A DNA stretch of 37,450 nt from an uncultured Alphaproteobacteria bacterium (GCA_944391375.1 CALXTJ010000007.1:1-37450), one strand, 5' to 3'; counted from the first letter of the stretch, positions 15,492-24,292 are shown. A program made the numbers and translations. The notes: a model not told the origin generated them from the letters alone.

Positions 15492-17456
15492 ATGAAGTAT
15501 AATTATAAAGAAATGGCCAATGCTATCAGATTTTTAAGCGCCGATGCCATTGATAAAGCTAATTCCGGACATCCGGGAATGCCTTTGGGTATGGCCGATG
15601 TGGCAACGGTTTTGTTTACCAAATTTATAAAAATCAACTCCGTACATCCCGAGTGGTTTGACCGAGATCGTTTTGTGCTTTCGGCCGGACACGGTTCCAT
15701 GCTGTTGTATTCGGTTTTGTATTTGTTAGGTTATGAAGATATTGATATTGAAGATATAAAAAATTTCCGCCAATTGGGCTCTAAAACCGCCGGACATCCC
15801 GAATACGGACACCTGGCCGGAATAGATATGACAACCGGTCCTTTGGGGCAGGGGATTTCATCGGCAGTAGGTATGGCGTTGGCGGAAAGAATAGTTAATG
15901 CTAAATTCGGCGATGAATTATGTAATCATCATACCTATGTTATGTGCGGCGACGGATGCTTAATGGAGGGAATTTCCGAAGAGGCTGCTTCTTTGGCCGG
16001 ACATCTTAAGCTTAATAAGTTGATTGTGCTCTGGGATAATAACAATATTACCATAGACGGTAATGTTACGGCCTCAAGTTCTACCGACCAATTGAAAAGA
16101 TTTGAAGCCATGGGCTGGAATACCATGGATATTGACGGCCATAATTATAAGGAAATAGAAAAAGCTTTATTTGAGGCTCAACAATCTGATAAACCGGTGC
16201 TGATTTCTTGTCGTACCACCATCGGTTTCGGGGCTCCCATGAAATGCGGAACATCAAAGTGTCACGGTTCACCTTTGGGCGAAGCGGAAACCGAGGCCAT
16301 GCGGCATGCTTTGTCGTGGCCGTATCCGCCTTTTGAATTGCCTTTTGAGGTTTTAAATGCTTGGCGAGTTGCCGGAAAGCGTTCCAAAGCCAGCTATGTG
16401 GCTTGGAATGAGTTTGCCAAAAAGGCCGGTGATGAGTTTTGGAGTTATATAACTGATACTTTGCCGGAAAACTGGACGGCGGATTTAGAAAAATTAAAAC
16501 AAACGGCCATCAAGGAAAAGACCAAGGTTGCCACCAGAAAAGCTTCACAGATGTGCTTGGAGCAAATTGTTCCGCATATTCGGCAAATAGTGGGCGGTTC
16601 GGCGGATTTGGCCGCCTCCAATTTAACCTTTGTAAACGGTATGAAAACAATTACCGCTCAGGATTATAACGGCAACAATATAATGTACGGTATAAGAGAG
16701 CATGCCATGGCAGCCATTATGAACGGTATGGCTTTACATGGCGGGGTTATTCCTTACGGCGGTACTTTTTTGGTGTTTTCCGATTATATGCGTCCGGCCA
16801 TGCGTTTGGCGGCTTTAATGGGCTTAAGAGTAATTTATGTTTTAACCCACGACTCCATAGGTGTTGGTGAAGACGGTCCGACGCATCAACCGATTGAACA
16901 TTTGGCCTCGTATCGGGCTATGCCCAATATTTATACCTTCCGTCCATGTGATGTGGTGGAAACCGCTGAGGCTTGGGAAATTGCCGTAACCAGTGAACAT
17001 ACTCCGAGTATTTTGGCCCTTTCAAGGCAAAATTTGCCGCTGTTGCGTACTTGTGCAAAGGAAAATTTAACTCTTAAAGGCGGTTATGTAATTTCTGATA
17101 TTGCCAAAGGCAAAAAGCGGCAGGCAACCATAATTGCCACCGGTTCGGAAGTATCTTTGGCGGTTGCCGCTCAGGAAAAACTGCACCAAAAAGGTATTGA
17201 GGCGGCGGTTGTTTCCATGCCGTGTACGGAATTGTTTGATAAACAATCCCCGCAATATCAGGATAAAGTTTTGGGTAAATGCCCGCGTGTGGCCGTGGAA
17301 ACTGCCTCTAAGTTCGGTTGGGAAAAATATGTCGGCTTAGAAGGGGATATAATCGGTATGGACGGCTTCGGAGCTTCGGGGCCGGCCGATAAGCTCTATG
17401 AACACTTCGGAATTACGGTTGATGAAATTGTTGAAAGTGTTGAAAATTTATTATAA
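15492..17456 (+). CDS. tkt: Transketolase
   Basis: Thiamine-diphosphate enzyme of the non-oxidative pentose phosphate pathway, moving two-carbon units between sugar phosphates. Visible are the N-terminal NSGHPGMPLGMADVATVL motif, the TGPLGQG loop, the cofactor motif GDGCLMEGISEEA, and the pyrimidine-domain segment DSIGVGEDGPTHQP. The C-terminal regulatory domain is complete; 654 residues is normal. AAAGGAG lies before the ATG. Together with pfkA it gives the sugar-phosphate core of the window. A long hairpin terminator follows. Confidence 0.97.
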   Translation: MKYNYKEMANAIRFLSADAIDKANSGHPGMPLGMADVATVLFTKFIKINSVHPEWFDRDRFVLSAGHGSMLLYSVLYLLGYEDIDIEDIKNFRQLGSKTAGHPEYGHLAGIDMTTGPLGQGISSAVGMALAERIVNAKFGDELCNHHTYVMCGDGCLMEGISEEAASLAGHLKLNKLIVLWDNNNITIDGNVTASSSTDQLKRFEAMGWNTMDIDGHNYKEIEKALFEAQQSDKPVLISCRTTIGFGAPMKCGTSKCHGSPLGEAETEAMRHALSWPYPPFELPFEVLNAWRVAGKRSKASYVAWNEFAKKAGDEFWSYITDTLPENWTADLEKLKQTAIKEKTKVATRKASQMCLEQIVPHIRQIVGGSADLAASNLTFVNGMKTITAQDYNGNNIMYGIREHAMAAIMNGMALHGGVIPYGGTFLVFSDYMRPAMRLAALMGLRVIYVLTHDSIGVGEDGPTHQPIEHLASYRAMPNIYTFRPCDVVETAEAWEIAVTSEHTPSILALSRQNLPLLRTCAKENLTLKGGYVISDIAKGKKRQATIIATGSEVSLAVAAQEKLHQKGIEAAVVSMPCTELFDKQSPQYQDKVLGKCPRVAVETASKFGWEKYVGLEGDIIGMDGFGASGPADKLYEHFGITVDEIVESVENLL

Positions 17457-17470
17457 TAGGCGGCCATATT

Positions 17471-17511
17471 AAAACAAAAACTCCGCTTTGCATAAGCGGA
17501 GTTTTTGTTTT
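17471..17511. terminator. Bidirectional intrinsic terminator
   Basis: An 18-base perfect stem (17471-17488 with 17494-17511) beginning in A-rich and ending in T-rich sequence. It serves tkt on the plus strand and the small secreted-protein gene on the minus strand. Confidence 0.9.
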
Positions 17512-17523
17512 AATCTCTACCGG

Positions 17524-17802
17524 TTATTGATGGCAATCGTAACAGTTTAAACCTTTATAGGTAACTTTTACACAAGAATCAGAGGTTTTGGAACTTGAAT
17601 ATCTGCCATCGGCACAAGTCCATTTGGCACAGTGCCATTTACTGGTATCAAACGGGCAGGCTATTCCGCCGTAAGGACAGGAACTGGCCGTATAACCTAG
17701 TTTATCGCATCTGGTGGTGTTGTTTTCCACACAGGTTTTGGCCATTGCCGATACGGAATAAAATATAACTGCGGCCAAAGCCATAAAGAAAATTTTTTTC
17801 AT
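17524..17802 (-). CDS. Small cysteine-rich secreted protein
   Basis: A 92-residue protein with a cleavable signal peptide (MKKIFFMALAAVIFYSVSAMA) and a mature part of about 70 residues with eleven cysteines in a pattern such as CDKLGYTASSCPYGG followed by paired CxxxxC units. The cysteines suggest a disulfide-stabilised periplasmic or extracellular product. The ATG at 17802 is preferred to an upstream in-frame start because GAGG lies five bases before it and the signal peptide begins there. I do not know a function. Confidence 0.65.
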   Translation of the reverse strand: MKKIFFMALAAVIFYSVSAMAKTCVENNTTRCDKLGYTASSCPYGGIACPFDTSKWHCAKWTCADGRYSSSKTSDSCVKVTYKGLNCYDCHQ

Positions 17803-17918
17803 AATAACCTCACACATAACATCAACATAAATTGAGGTTATCACAAGCGGATTTAATTTGCAACTTCAAACAGCGTTAAATTGCAAATTATCGGCAATCG
17901 GCAATATTGTGTAAAATC

Positions 17919-17962
17919 AATAGGTTAATTAAAGGTATTATAATACCTCTAATTAACCTATT
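17919..17962. repeat. 44-base near-perfect palindrome upstream of rplM
   Basis: Arms 17919-17940 (AATAGGTTAATTAAAGGTATTA) and 17941-17962 match as reverse complements at 21 of 22 positions with no spacer. It ends about 20 bases before the rplM -35 element and is followed by a T-run, so it could act as a terminator for upstream transcription or as a binding site. Confidence 0.75.
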
Positions 17963-17984
17963 GTATTATTGCGTTTTTTTGTTG

Positions 17985-18012
17985 TTGACAAACGATTTTA
18001 TTTAAGTATATT
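17985..18012 (+). promoter_or_regulatory. Promoter of rplM-rpsI
   Basis: TTGACA (17985-17990), 16-base spacer, TATATT (18007-18012); a start near 18019 leaves a leader of about 33 bases. Confidence 0.75.
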
Positions 18013-18051
18013 AAACCCGAATTGATTAAACCTTTTGGAAAGAGACAAAAT

Positions 18052-18519
18052 ATGAATACATATGCAACCAAACCCTCGGATATTGAGAGAAAATGGTATG
18101 TCGTTGATGCACAAGGTGTTGTATTGGGCCGTTTGGCAGCTGAAATTGCCAAGATTTTACGCGGTAAGCACAAACCTTGTTTTGTTCCTAATTTGGACTG
18201 CGGCGACTATGTTGTAGTTATCAATGCCGATAAAGTTAAATTAACCGGTAAAAAATTAACCGATAAAAAGTATTTTAAGCATACCGGCTGGATAGGCGGT
18301 ATTAAAGAAACGACTCCTGCCAAAATTTTGGCCGGACGTTTTCCGGAACGCGTTGTTGAAAAGGCTGTTGAACGCATGATTTCACGCAATCCGATGGGCC
18401 GTCAACAAATGACCAAGTTGAAGGTTTATGCCGGAAGTGAACATCCGCATACTGCACAGAATCCGGAAGTTCTGGATATTGCTGCCCGTAACCCCAAAAA
18501 TAAAAGGAGTGCATTATAA
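18052..18519 (+). CDS. rplM: 50S ribosomal protein L13
   Basis: A 155-residue L13 family protein of the large subunit. It has the typical [20 protein letters not shown] opening, [18 protein letters not shown], the [13 protein letters not shown] segment and the [12 protein letters not shown] motif. The ATG at 18052 is preferred to one at 18022 because the family starts with [15 protein letters not shown] and AAAGAGA lies before it; the upstream ATG lies close to the predicted transcription start. Its stop overlaps the rpsI start by one base, the conserved rplM-rpsI operon. Confidence 0.96.
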   Translation: MNTYATKPSDIERKWYVVDAQGVVLGRLAAEIAKILRGKHKPCFVPNLDCGDYVVVINADKVKLTGKKLTDKKYFKHTGWIGGIKETTPAKILAGRFPERVVEKAVERMISRNPMGRQQMTKLKVYAGSEHPHTAQNPEVLDIAARNPKNKRSAL

Positions 18520-19004
18520 TGGCTAAAAAAATAGAATCTTTGCAAGATATTAAAGCGGCAACAACCGCTAATACGGAGACGGAAAGCAAAGTTGTTCGGA
18601 AGGCTAACAAAGACAAACAAGGCCGTTCGTATGCTACCGGTAAAAGAAAAGATGCCGTTGCCCGCGTTTGGGTTAAACCCGGTAAAGGCAATATTACCAT
18701 CAATGATAAATCCATTGATCAGTACTTTGCTCGTCCGGTTTTGAAAATGATTATCAATCAGCCTTTTGAAATTGCTAACCGCGTTAATGAATTTGATGTT
18801 GTTTGCACGGTTAAAGGCGGCGGATTGTCCGGTCAGGCCGGTGCCATTAAACACGGCATTGCCAAAGCTTTGAACGAATATGAGCCGGAATTGAGAACCG
18901 TTTTGAAACAAGCCGGTTTCTTAACTCGTGATGATCGTGTTGTTGAACGTAAAAAATACGGTCGTGCTAAGGCTCGTCGTTCTTATCAATTCTCTAAACG
19001 TTAA
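18519..19004 (+). CDS. rpsI: 30S ribosomal protein S9
   Basis: A 161-residue S9 family protein of the small-subunit head. A variable N-terminal extension of about 45 residues, common in alphaproteobacteria, precedes [19 protein letters not shown], and the C-terminus is the tRNA-contacting [17 protein letters not shown]. It is translated by overlap with rplM (TAATG) and shares its promoter. A strong terminator follows 26 bases after the stop. Confidence 0.96.
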   Translation: MAKKIESLQDIKAATTANTETESKVVRKANKDKQGRSYATGKRKDAVARVWVKPGKGNITINDKSIDQYFARPVLKMIINQPFEIANRVNEFDVVCTVKGGGLSGQAGAIKHGIAKALNEYEPELRTVLKQAGFLTRDDRVVERKKYGRAKARRSYQFSKR

Positions 19005-19030
19005 TCTAACAAAAGAGAGTTTGTTCATAA

Positions 19031-19058
19031 AAAAAGGGAGCCTTTGCTCCCTTTTTTG
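19031..19058 (+). terminator. Intrinsic terminator of rplM-rpsI
   Basis: Stem AAAAAGGGAGC (19031-19041) / GCTCCCTTTTT (19046-19056), ending in a T-run. Confidence 0.88.
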
Positions 19059-19168
19059 GAATACAAATTTAAAGAGTATTGATTTATAATTTTAATTGAA
19101 TGATTATAAACGGTAAACTCAAATCTGTTTTTTGCTTTTCCATAACTCTGATAAACGGAGAAAACATA

Positions 19169-19630
19169 ATGAGTATAGATAAAGTAAGAGCTTATTTTAA
19201 AACTTGGCATATGGATGATAAAATTTTAGAATTTCCGGTTTCCAGTGCAACCGTGGAGTTGGCGGCCAAAGCTCTTAATTGTGAGCCATGCCGTATTGCC
19301 AAAACTTTAAGTTTTAAAACCGCTGACGATGTTCTGTTATTGGTAACGGCCGGCGATTGTAAGGTTGACAACGCCAAGTATAAGCACTTGTTTCATACCA
19401 AGGCCAGAATGCTTACCCCCGATGAAGTTTTACAGGCTACCGGTTTTAAGGTTGGAGGAGTGTGTCCTTTTGCCGTACCGGAAAATGTTAAGGTGTATTT
19501 GGATGTGTCCTTAAAAAGATTTACAAGCGTGTTTCCGGCTTGCGGTACGGCCAACAGTGCCATTGAACTTACACCTCAGGAACTGGATAAATATACCCTT
19601 AATTGCGGATGGGTTGATGTTTGTAAGTAA
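19169..19630 (+). CDS. YbaK/ProX-family aminoacyl-tRNA deacylase-like protein
   Basis: A 153-residue single-domain member of the YbaK/EbsC editing fold, which hydrolyses mischarged aminoacyl-tRNAs in trans. Family features are the FPVSSATVELAAKALNCEPCRIAKTL helix region, the conserved Lys in RIAKTLSF, VLLLVTAGD and GFKVGGVCPFAVP. The ATG at 19169 is preferred to an upstream start because GGAG precedes it and the extra N-terminus is not family-like. The amino acid it clears cannot be deduced; Cys-tRNA editing is typical of YbaK. Confidence 0.82.
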   Translation: MSIDKVRAYFKTWHMDDKILEFPVSSATVELAAKALNCEPCRIAKTLSFKTADDVLLLVTAGDCKVDNAKYKHLFHTKARMLTPDEVLQATGFKVGGVCPFAVPENVKVYLDVSLKRFTSVFPACGTANSAIELTPQELDKYTLNCGWVDVCK

Positions 19631-19649
19631 GGGATAGAGTTCTGTTTTT

Positions 19650-20318
19650 TTAAGCGGCTTTTACCGATAATTCCTCAGGAATAATTAGCTTGGCAGCAGT
19701 TGAGTTGATTACATCTTCCAATGAAAAAAGCGGATTTATTTCTTTTAACAGCAATCCTTCCGGAGTTACATCAATTACGGCTTTTTCGGTTACTATCATA
19801 TCTACTTCATGTGTGGCAGTCAGCGGCAAAGTGCATTTTTGCAAAATACGCGGTTCCCCTTTATTGGTGTGTTCCATGGCAACAATTACTTTTTTGGCTC
19901 CGACTACCAAATCCATGGCTCCGCCCATGCCCGGTACAAAGGCTCCGGGTATCATCCAGTTAGCCAAGTTGCCCTCGGCATCAACTTGCAAGGCTCCCAA
20001 AACAGTGGCATCAACATGACCGCCGCGGATTATGGTAAATGACATTGAGGTATCAAAAAATACGGCACCTTCTTTGGCATGTACCGGTAAACCTCCGGCA
20101 TTGGTAATGTGTGCATTGCGGGGAGCCGCTAAGTTACGGTGCCCGACACCTATCATTCCGTTTTCGGACTGAAACATAACATGAACATCGGACGGAACAT
20201 AATTGGCGGCTTCGGTCGGCAGACCGATACCCAAAGTAATGATATCGCCTTCCTTAAATTCTTTGGCAATACGACGAGCGATGATTTCACGACATTGTTC
20301 TTTGCTTAATTGTGTCAT
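19650..20318 (-). CDS. CoA transferase subunit B (acetate/3-oxoacid type)
   Basis: Beta subunit of a family I CoA transferase, which moves CoA between acyl-CoA and a free acid through a glutamyl-CoA intermediate. Catalytic Glu52 is in the SENGMIGVG motif, with GLPTEAANY and DLVVGAKKVIVAMEHTNKGE also present. At 222 residues it matches ScoB/AtoA. It is seven bases downstream of the alpha subunit gene. The substrate pair (acetoacetate/succinate, butyrate/acetate or another) cannot be told from sequence; in an anaerobe it may recycle acetate or form short-chain acids. Confidence 0.92.
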   Translation of the reverse strand: MTQLSKEQCREIIARRIAKEFKEGDIITLGIGLPTEAANYVPSDVHVMFQSENGMIGVGHRNLAAPRNAHITNAGGLPVHAKEGAVFFDTSMSFTIIRGGHVDATVLGALQVDAEGNLANWMIPGAFVPGMGGAMDLVVGAKKVIVAMEHTNKGEPRILQKCTLPLTATHEVDMIVTEKAVIDVTPEGLLLKEINPLFSLEDVINSTAAKLIIPEELSVKAA

Positions 20319-20325
20319 TTTTTCC

Positions 20326-20970
20326 TCATAAAGCTATGTAATCAATAAATACGCCGGGGATGGTGATTTCATTCGGATTAAGCGGTTCTTCGCTTAACTC
20401 TTCGGTTTCAACAATAACCGTTTTGGCCGCTGTGGCCATAACCGGATTAAAATTGCGAGTTGTGCCGTCTAAAAAAGCATTGCCGAATTTATCGGTCTTG
20501 GTGGCGTAAATAATGGCGAAATCGGCACTTAACGGCGTTTCCAACAAGTATTTTTTGCCGTTTATTTCCATAACTTGTTTACCCTCTTCAACCACCGTTC
20601 CCACTCCGGTAGGTGTTAAAAATCCGCCTAAGCTGGCTCCGGCACAACGAATCCTTTCTATCAATGTACCCATCGGTACCAGTTCAACTTCTATTTCCTT
20701 ATTATGCCATTGTTTTCCGGTTTCGGGATTGGTGCCGATATGGGTAACTATGGCTTTTTTTACCAGTTTGTTGACAATCAGTTTGCCTCTGTCCGAATCC
20801 GGAAATCCGGTATCATTGGCAATTAAGGTTAAGCCTTTGGTTTGATTTTTAACCAGTTCATCTATAATTTTTTGCGGCGAACCGCAACATAAAAAACCGC
20901 CTATCATAACCGACGCATCGTCATGAATAAGCTTTGCGGCTTCTGCAATTGAAACAATATGTTTTATCAC
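20326..20970 (-). CDS. CoA transferase subunit A (acetate/3-oxoacid type)
   Basis: Alpha subunit of the same heteromeric CoA transferase. The N-terminal GGFLCCGSPQKIIDELV motif (the family has GGFGxxGxPxxLI), the NDTGFPDSDRGKLI segment and FLTPTGVGTVVEEGKQV are all family features. The 214-residue length is normal. It is the promoter-proximal gene; the region upstream (20971-21052) shows no terminator. Confidence 0.92.
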   Translation of the reverse strand: MIKHIVSIAEAAKLIHDDASVMIGGFLCCGSPQKIIDELVKNQTKGLTLIANDTGFPDSDRGKLIVNKLVKKAIVTHIGTNPETGKQWHNKEIEVELVPMGTLIERIRCAGASLGGFLTPTGVGTVVEEGKQVMEINGKKYLLETPLSADFAIIYATKTDKFGNAFLDGTTRNFNPVMATAAKTVIVETEELSEEPLNPNEITIPGVFIDYIAL

Positions 20971-21052
20971 AAATTTTTCCTTTTTTTCAAACGGGCCGTT
21001 ACAATATACCTCAATTTAAAGGTAATGTCATCTGTTTTTATAATCCGGTTCT

Positions 21053-21532
21053 TTAATATTTGCCGTTATCGGCAAATTTTTTGAACCATTTTTGCATAAC
21101 TTCAACCGCTTCGTTACGACATTCGGGCATGGCCGTGGCGTAAGTTCCGGGTTTTAACAACTCATATAAATCGTCATCTTTAAAACCGATGGCGGCGGCA
21201 TCTTTGCGAGTGGCCGCAAAATAAATTTTATCAATATTGGCCCATTTGGAGGTCATTAAGCACATCGGGCAGGGTTCACAGCTGGTGTATAATACGCAGC
21301 CGGACAAATCCCAAGTTTGCAATTTTTGACAGGCCGAGCGAATCGCCTGAACTTCGCCGTGAGCAGAAGGATCATGATTGGCAAGTACATGATTGTAACC
21401 TCCGGCAATAAACTCGCCGTTTTTATAGATAACGGCTCCGAAAGGCCCGCCGGTGGGAATGGTTTTATCTTGTAAAGAACTGGCAGAAAGCTTAATGGCT
21501 TCTTGCATGGCTTTTATATCATTACTATTCAT
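21053..21532 (-). CDS. Guanine/nucleobase deaminase (CDA fold)
   Basis: A zinc-dependent deaminase of the cytidine-deaminase superfamily, 159 residues. Zinc ligands are H58 (in HGEVQAIR, with E60 as proton shuttle), C88 and C91 (CEPCPMC). The C-terminal part (FAATRKDAAAIGFKDDDLYELL) resembles GuaD-type guanine deaminases more than tRNA adenosine deaminases, which lack it. AAAGAGA precedes the ATG. It probably converts guanine to xanthine in purine salvage; substrate is inferred. Confidence 0.82.
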   Translation of the reverse strand: MNSNDIKAMQEAIKLSASSLQDKTIPTGGPFGAVIYKNGEFIAGGYNHVLANHDPSAHGEVQAIRSACQKLQTWDLSGCVLYTSCEPCPMCLMTSKWANIDKIYFAATRKDAAAIGFKDDDLYELLKPGTYATAMPECRNEAVEVMQKWFKKFADNGKY

Positions 21533-21656
21533 GTTTAATCTCTTTTTCTAATTTTATCCGAGCCGTAAAATAAAACATATTTTTTTTAATGTAAACAGTA
21601 TTTTATTCTAGACTTTTGTCAAGTTTTGTGCTAAAAATTAAGCAAATTTTATAATT

Positions 21657-22130
21657 ATGAGAAAAATATTATTTTTGCTCAGCGGCGTTCTGGGAATGCT
21701 CCTGAGCACGAGCTACGGTGCAGCTTACTACGGCAACGGCTGCGGGTATGGATATGATTACTACGGGTATGGATATAACCCGTACTCCCCGCAGTATTAT
21801 CCTCCGGTTTCCGTTCGGAGTAGTAGATTTACTCCCGACGGAACGAGAATTGTCGGCGACAAAGGTTGTCCGACAGGACTTATCTGGGGCAATGCTTCCA
21901 TGGTGCGTAACGGTATGATAGTTACCATCTTGGGGGAACAAAGGGAAGTACTGGCTCAGTACGATCTCAGGGTTCCGGAGCAGAAAGTGGATGACTGCTT
22001 CTATGTAACCGGACTTACCGGCAAACAGCTGGAAGTCTGGGTGGTCATCAAGGGCGGCCCGGGTAGTGTAAATTACATTACCGTTTACGACGGACAGAGT
22101 AAAAGGACTTACAATCTTCGTCGGGAATAA
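21657..22130 (+). CDS. Secreted Gly/Tyr-rich protein of unknown function
   Basis: A 157-residue protein with a signal peptide (MRKILFLLSGVLGMLLSTSYGA) and a Tyr/Gly-rich segment after it (residues 23-50, including GYGYDYYGYGYNPY), followed by a beta-rich domain with two cysteines (about C70 and C114) that may pair. Its base composition is visibly richer in G+C and its codon choice different from neighbours, suggesting transfer or special expression. A 19-base hairpin terminator follows directly. No family recognised; a periplasmic or surface location is inferred from the signal peptide. Confidence 0.6.
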   Translation: MRKILFLLSGVLGMLLSTSYGAAYYGNGCGYGYDYYGYGYNPYSPQYYPPVSVRSSRFTPDGTRIVGDKGCPTGLIWGNASMVRNGMIVTILGEQREVLAQYDLRVPEQKVDDCFYVTGLTGKQLEVWVVIKGGPGSVNYITVYDGQSKRTYNLRRE

Positions 22131-22176
22131 AAACATAAAACGAAGAAACTTATGTTTCTTCGTTTTATGTTTTAAA
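22131..22176 (+). terminator. Long hairpin terminator
   Basis: A 19-base perfect stem (22131-22149 with 22154-22172) with a four-base loop, A-rich at one end and T-rich at the other, so it may act in both directions: for the secreted protein on the plus strand and the 56-residue gene on the minus strand. Confidence 0.85.
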
Positions 22177-22183
22177 ATTTAAA

Positions 22184-22354
22184 TTAGTTGGCGTTTTTTT
22201 CATAAGAGGTTGAGCTTTCGGAAGACGGACGGTATTTTTTGGACCAGTATTTTAGTATAATCTCTATGTCCTCAGAATCGGGAGATTGTTCGTAAGAGGC
22301 AAAATTTTTGTTTAGCTTTTGCAAAAGATAATTTACAATACTGATTGTTTTCAT
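22184..22354 (-). CDS. Small hypothetical protein (56 residues)
   Basis: Starts MKTISIVNYLLQKLNKNF, then an acidic stretch (QSPDSEDIEIILKYWSKKY) and a Ser-rich tail. GGAG lies seven bases before the ATG, and the shared hairpin terminator lies just after the stop. The length is below usual gene-finding cut-offs. The ribosome-binding site, plausible composition and terminator support it as a real gene. No function recognised. Confidence 0.5.
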   Translation of the reverse strand: MKTISIVNYLLQKLNKNFASYEQSPDSEDIEIILKYWSKKYRPSSESSTSYEKNAN

Positions 22355-22485
22355 AAGCTTGCTCCGCAGTTTGAATATATTTATATCTTCCTTTATTTAT
22401 GGGAAAAAAGCTATATGGATTAAAGTTTATATTTGCATTGTTATAAGCTTTTGGCGGAATATATATTTAAATTTTAAATACAAAA

Positions 22486-22508
22486 AAAACCGAGCCTAAA
22501 GCTCGGTC
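22486..22508 (-). terminator. Terminator of tRNA-Leu
   Basis: On the minus strand CCGAGC/GCTCGG with a five-base loop is followed by TTTTTTTT, ten bases after the tRNA. Confidence 0.85.
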
Positions 22509-22516
22509 TTCCTATT

Positions 22517-22603
22517 TGGTAGGGGTGGTCAGACTTGAACTGACACTCCATTGCTGGAACAAGATTTTGAGTCTAGCGCGTCTACCAGTTCCGCCACACC
22601 CCC
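22517..22603 (-). tRNA. tRNA-Leu (anticodon CAA)
   Basis: An 87-base class II tRNA on the minus strand. The acceptor GGGGGTG pairs with CACCCCT, with discriminator A and encoded CCA (22517-22519). The anticodon loop is CTCAAAA, giving CAA, which reads TTG. The variable arm and GTTCAAGTC T-loop are present. Confidence 0.93.
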
Positions 22604-22728
22604 ATGGACATGCAAGATACATATAATATTTAATCGGCCTAGTCAATACTTTTTTTTATCAATTTAAATGTTTTCTTTTTAATCTTTTTAGTGTATACTT
22701 CCGCCAACTTAAAATAAAAGAGACGAGA

Positions 22729-24258
22729 GTGAGTGTTTTAGAACAAAAAGCTGCAGCCTTATACGGAGAAAAAAAATATCCCGAAGCTCTGGATATTTAT
22801 CTTTCTTTGTACCAAAAAAGCCCTAAAACCGAAAAATATTCCATATTTTGCGGTAACTGCTTTGATGCCATGGGCGATCCCGAACAGGCTATTGCTTTTT
22901 ATAAAAAGGCTCATAAGTTAAATCCGGTATCGGCAACCTCTTTGATTGCTCTGGCTAATGTCTATTATAATAAGGGCGATTTTAAAAATTCCGAAAAATT
23001 CTCCCGCAGAATTTTGAAAAGTTTTCCCGATAATGCTTCCGCTTTACTTAATTTAGGCAATATCGCCTATTGTAAAAACGATTTTGAAACGGCTTTGGCT
23101 TATTATGAAACCGTCTATAATAACAATCACTCCAGCTATATCGCCGTTATCAATATGGCCAATACCTGTTATGACTTAATGCGTTATGTTAAAGCTCTGG
23201 AATATGCACGAAGAGCCTTAAAACTCTACCCTTCAAGCGTTGATGCTTATATTATTCGCGGCAACTCGTATCTGGAATTGGGTCGTTATCAAAAAGCCGA
23301 AAGATGTTTGCTCGCGGCTATGGATTTACGCAATGATAATCCGTGGATTTATACTTCGTTAAGTCGGCTTTATCAAAAAATTGAAAGCTGGGATAAGGCT
23401 CTGCAAGCCGGATGGAACGCCGTGCTGTTTGCCGGTGAGGCTTTGGAAGATCAGCATATTAACTTTGGCTATTTGCTCTATGAATGTGCCGATGAAAAAG
23501 GGCCGGAAATGGTTGAAGATTATGCTTTGCGTTGGAAAAATCATTTTGCTGATAGTAAAAAAGTATGCTATATGGCCGATGCCTTGCTGCAAGATAAACT
23601 TATCAAAAAAGCCGATGCCGAATATGTTAAAAAAATTTTTGACACTTTTGCCCCAGATTTTGACGATACTCTCGCTACTTTGGAATATCAAGTGCCGGAA
23701 TATTTGGCTCAGGTAACTGCCGATACTTTTCAAAAAGAGTTTTTCAAAACAACCCGCTATCTTGATTTGGGATGCGGCACCGGATTGTGTGCTCAGGCCG
23801 TTAAACCTTTTATAGGTTGGTGCGATGTTACGGGTGTGGATTTGTCGGAAAAAATGCTTAATGAAGCTAAAAAGAAATATGTCTACGATAGCTTGATAAA
23901 CGATGATGTGGTCAATTTTTTGCAAAATTGCGAACAGAAGTATCATTTAATTACAGCCGGGGATGTGCTGACTTATTTTGGCGATTTAAAGCTTTTGTTT
24001 GAAAAAATAAGTAAGATATTAGCTCCTCGGGGGATGTTTATATTTAGTGTTTCCGAAAATGTTTACGATACCGCCGATTATTTTTTAACTCCTTCGGGGA
24101 GGTTTGCTCATTCCGGCGACTATATTTTGAAACTTTTGAAAATATCGGGCTTAAATAAACTCTATATGGAAAGAAAACCGCTTCGCAATGAGGGCGACCA
24201 TGTAGTGTATGGTTATATTTTTGCCGCCGAAAAAATTGTAGAAATTGAAAAGGCTTAA
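22729..24258 (+). CDS. TPR repeat protein fused to a SAM-dependent methyltransferase
   Basis: A 509-residue two-part protein. Residues 1-235 form six or more tetratricopeptide repeats (for example ALLNLGNIAYCKNDFETALA), then a helical linker, then a Rossmann methyltransferase with YLDLGCGTGLC (344-354), the acidic strand VTGVDLSEKML (368-378) and ITAGDVLTYFGD. The start is GTG with AGAGACGAG just upstream. Similar fusions act on protein or small-molecule targets; here the substrate is unknown and may be recognised by the TPR array. It is monocistronic with a terminator after it. Confidence 0.85.
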   Translation: MSVLEQKAAALYGEKKYPEALDIYLSLYQKSPKTEKYSIFCGNCFDAMGDPEQAIAFYKKAHKLNPVSATSLIALANVYYNKGDFKNSEKFSRRILKSFPDNASALLNLGNIAYCKNDFETALAYYETVYNNNHSSYIAVINMANTCYDLMRYVKALEYARRALKLYPSSVDAYIIRGNSYLELGRYQKAERCLLAAMDLRNDNPWIYTSLSRLYQKIESWDKALQAGWNAVLFAGEALEDQHINFGYLLYECADEKGPEMVEDYALRWKNHFADSKKVCYMADALLQDKLIKKADAEYVKKIFDTFAPDFDDTLATLEYQVPEYLAQVTADTFQKEFFKTTRYLDLGCGTGLCAQAVKPFIGWCDVTGVDLSEKMLNEAKKKYVYDSLINDDVVNFLQNCEQKYHLITAGDVLTYFGDLKLLFEKISKILAPRGMFIFSVSENVYDTADYFLTPSGRFAHSGDYILKLLKISGLNKLYMERKPLRNEGDHVVYGYIFAAEKIVEIEKA

Positions 24259-24292
24259 AAACTCTCCGGCTTGGTAGGCAGTTTCCCATTAC

